Positions 63,089 to 64,000 of a stretch of 64,000 nucleotides of DNA are shown in pieces (within the stretch, counting starts at the first letter, position 1; each line of letters starts with the position of its first letter). The notes under the pieces were generated by a model. It did not search any database, had not been told where the DNA came from, and saw only the letters and a list, made by a program, of their open reading frames with translations. The position numbers were made by a program, and so were the translations under genes. Source of the stretch: Pseudodonghicola xiamenensis DSM 18339 (lineage in GTDB: Bacteria; Pseudomonadota; Alphaproteobacteria; Rhodobacterales; Rhodobacteraceae); NCBI RefSeq assembly GCF_000429365.1, contig NZ_AUBS01000004.1, positions 1 to 64,000 of the forward strand, written 5' to 3'.

Positions 63089-64000
63089 GGACAGCCGTTC
63101 AGTCGAGTTTGAAATCGCGGCCGACCCGCCGCCCCGCCTTGATAAGGCGCTTTCGCGCGATGTGCCAGCAGAGGCTGCGTTGTCGCGCACCCGTCTGGCC
63201 CGGCTGATCGCCGGCGGTGCGGTGCGGGTCAATGGTGCGGAGGTCGTGGATCCGAAGGCGAAGGTGGCCGCGGGTGCAAGGATCACAATCGTTCTCGAAC
63301 CGGCGGAAGACAGTCACATCGGCCCAGAGGCGATACCGCTCGAGGTGGTCTATGAAGATGATGATCTGATCGTCGTCAACAAACCTGCCGGCATGGTGGT
63401 GCATCCGGCGCCGGGGTCGCCATCGGGTACGCTGGTCAATGCGCTGCTGCATCATTGCGGTGATGACCTGTCCGGCGTGGGTGGGGTCAAGCGGCCCGGC
63501 ATCGTGCATCGGATCGACAAGGAAACCAGTGGCCTTCTGGTGGTGGCAAAAAGCGATGCGGCGCATCATGGGCTTGCCGCGCAATTCGAGGCTCACAGCG
63601 CCGAGCGACACTACAAGGCGATCTGCTACGGTGTGCCGGAGGCCAACGATCCACGTCTGCGCGGCGTCAAGGGCGTGAGTTTCGAGCCCGGCAACATCAT
63701 GAAGATCACCACTCAGCTGGCGCGCCACAAGACCGACCGGCAGAAACAGGCGGTGCTGTTTCAGGGGGGGCGTCATGCGGTGACCCGGGTGCGGGTGGAG
63801 GAGACCTTTGGCACTCCGCCGGTGGTGGCGCTGGTCGATTGCTGGCTGGAGACCGGGCGCACTCATCAGATCCGGGTGCATATGGCCCACGCCGGCCATG
63901 GGCTGATCGGAGATCCCACCTATGGTGGCCGGCGCAAGTTGGCGGCGAAGGCGCTGCCCGACGCGACGCAGGCCGCGGTGCGTGATTTCCCGCGTCAGGC
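63087..64000 (+). CDS. RluA-family pseudouridine synthase (runs off window)
   Basis: About 304 residues are visible of a large-subunit-type pseudouridine synthase: S4-like N-terminal domain (LSRTRLARLIAGGAVRVNGAEV), VVYEDDDLIVVNKPAGMVVHPA, and the catalytic motif GIVHRIDKETSGLLVVAK with its Asp. ETGRTHQIRVHMAHAGHGLIGD follows. It is probably RluD-like (23S rRNA helix 69). The 3' end is outside the window. The start shares four bases with the divergent DUF6476 start. Confidence 0.9.
   Translation, partial: MDSRSVEFEIAADPPPRLDKALSRDVPAEAALSRTRLARLIAGGAVRVNGAEVVDPKAKVAAGARITIVLEPAEDSHIGPEAIPLEVVYEDDDLIVVNKPAGMVVHPAPGSPSGTLVNALLHHCGDDLSGVGGVKRPGIVHRIDKETSGLLVVAKSDAAHHGLAAQFEAHSAERHYKAICYGVPEANDPRLRGVKGVSFEPGNIMKITTQLARHKTDRQKQAVLFQGGRHAVTRVRVEETFGTPPVVALVDCWLETGRTHQIRVHMAHAGHGLIGDPTYGGRRKLAAKALPDATQAAVRDFPRQ

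Overview
The window looks like a high-GC alphaproteobacterial chromosome, most likely Rhodobacterales (Paracoccus/Rhodobacteraceae type). The evidence is: Trb-type conjugation genes in the order seen in alphaproteobacterial ICEs; DUF6324, DUF6476 and mmcB neighbours; GTTC-N7-GTTC LexA boxes; and a tRNA-His with a G1:U72 pair and A73. Two parts meet at about 45.4 kb. On the left is the right-hand portion of an integrative and conjugative element (ICE). On the right is ordinary chromosome.

ICE backbone (1-25.9 kb). The window opens inside an IS256-family insertion that has cut off the 5' part of a DUF2285 gene. Next come an excisionase-like HTH gene, repA with embedded iteron-like repeats, DUF2840, the TraF peptidase, DUF736, a lytic transglycosylase, a relaxase, the TraG/VirD4 coupling protein and a ribbon-helix-helix protein. 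The trbBCDEJ(K)LFGI mating-pair operon, DUF2274 and a LysR regulator follow from 15.3 kb. Between the ribbon-helix-helix gene and trbB lie about 6 kb of cargo: an IS1111-type (IS110 family) element and a lower-GC three-gene operon on the minus strand. That operon encodes a PHP-domain/SMC-like ATPase, a small acidic protein and a PD-(D/E)XK nuclease, and it is a strong candidate anti-invader defence system.

Stress-tolerance cargo (26.1-43.1 kb). This is a protein-homeostasis island like the transmissible locus of stress tolerance / locus of heat resistance. It has three Hsp20 genes and an HtpX-like M48 protease in one direction, then FtsH, a ClpK/ClpG-type disaggregase, a KefB-like antiporter core, a glycosyltransferase with an amylo-alpha-1,6-glucosidase, a fourth Hsp20, an SPW membrane protein, and a CbpA-type DnaJ with a CbpM-like modulator. 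Less expected members are two proteins with a complex I NDUFS4-like domain and a small RNA-polymerase omega (RpoZ) paralogue. CTTGAA-type heat-shock promoter candidates precede the sHSP operon, ftsH and the fourth Hsp20 gene.

ICE right edge (43.1-45.4 kb). This is a scrap zone: a decayed IS5-family transposase end and a junction of two truncated genes (TPR and Rrf2). A tyrosine recombinase follows, reading away from dusA. An integrase beside the 5' end of dusA matches the known dusA integration hotspot.

Chromosome (45.4-64 kb). Genes are dusA, a TauE/SafE transporter, a 2OG-dioxygenase-like gene, katG with divergent oxyR, a thiolase, a Bcr/CflA exporter, an AraC regulator, a two-subunit biotin-dependent acyl-CoA carboxylase with a GntR regulator and an MBL hydrolase, SOS-controlled mmcB, a frameshifted GNAT gene, tRNA-His, and a DUF6476 gene whose start codon overlaps that of a divergent RluA-family pseudouridine synthase that runs off the window.
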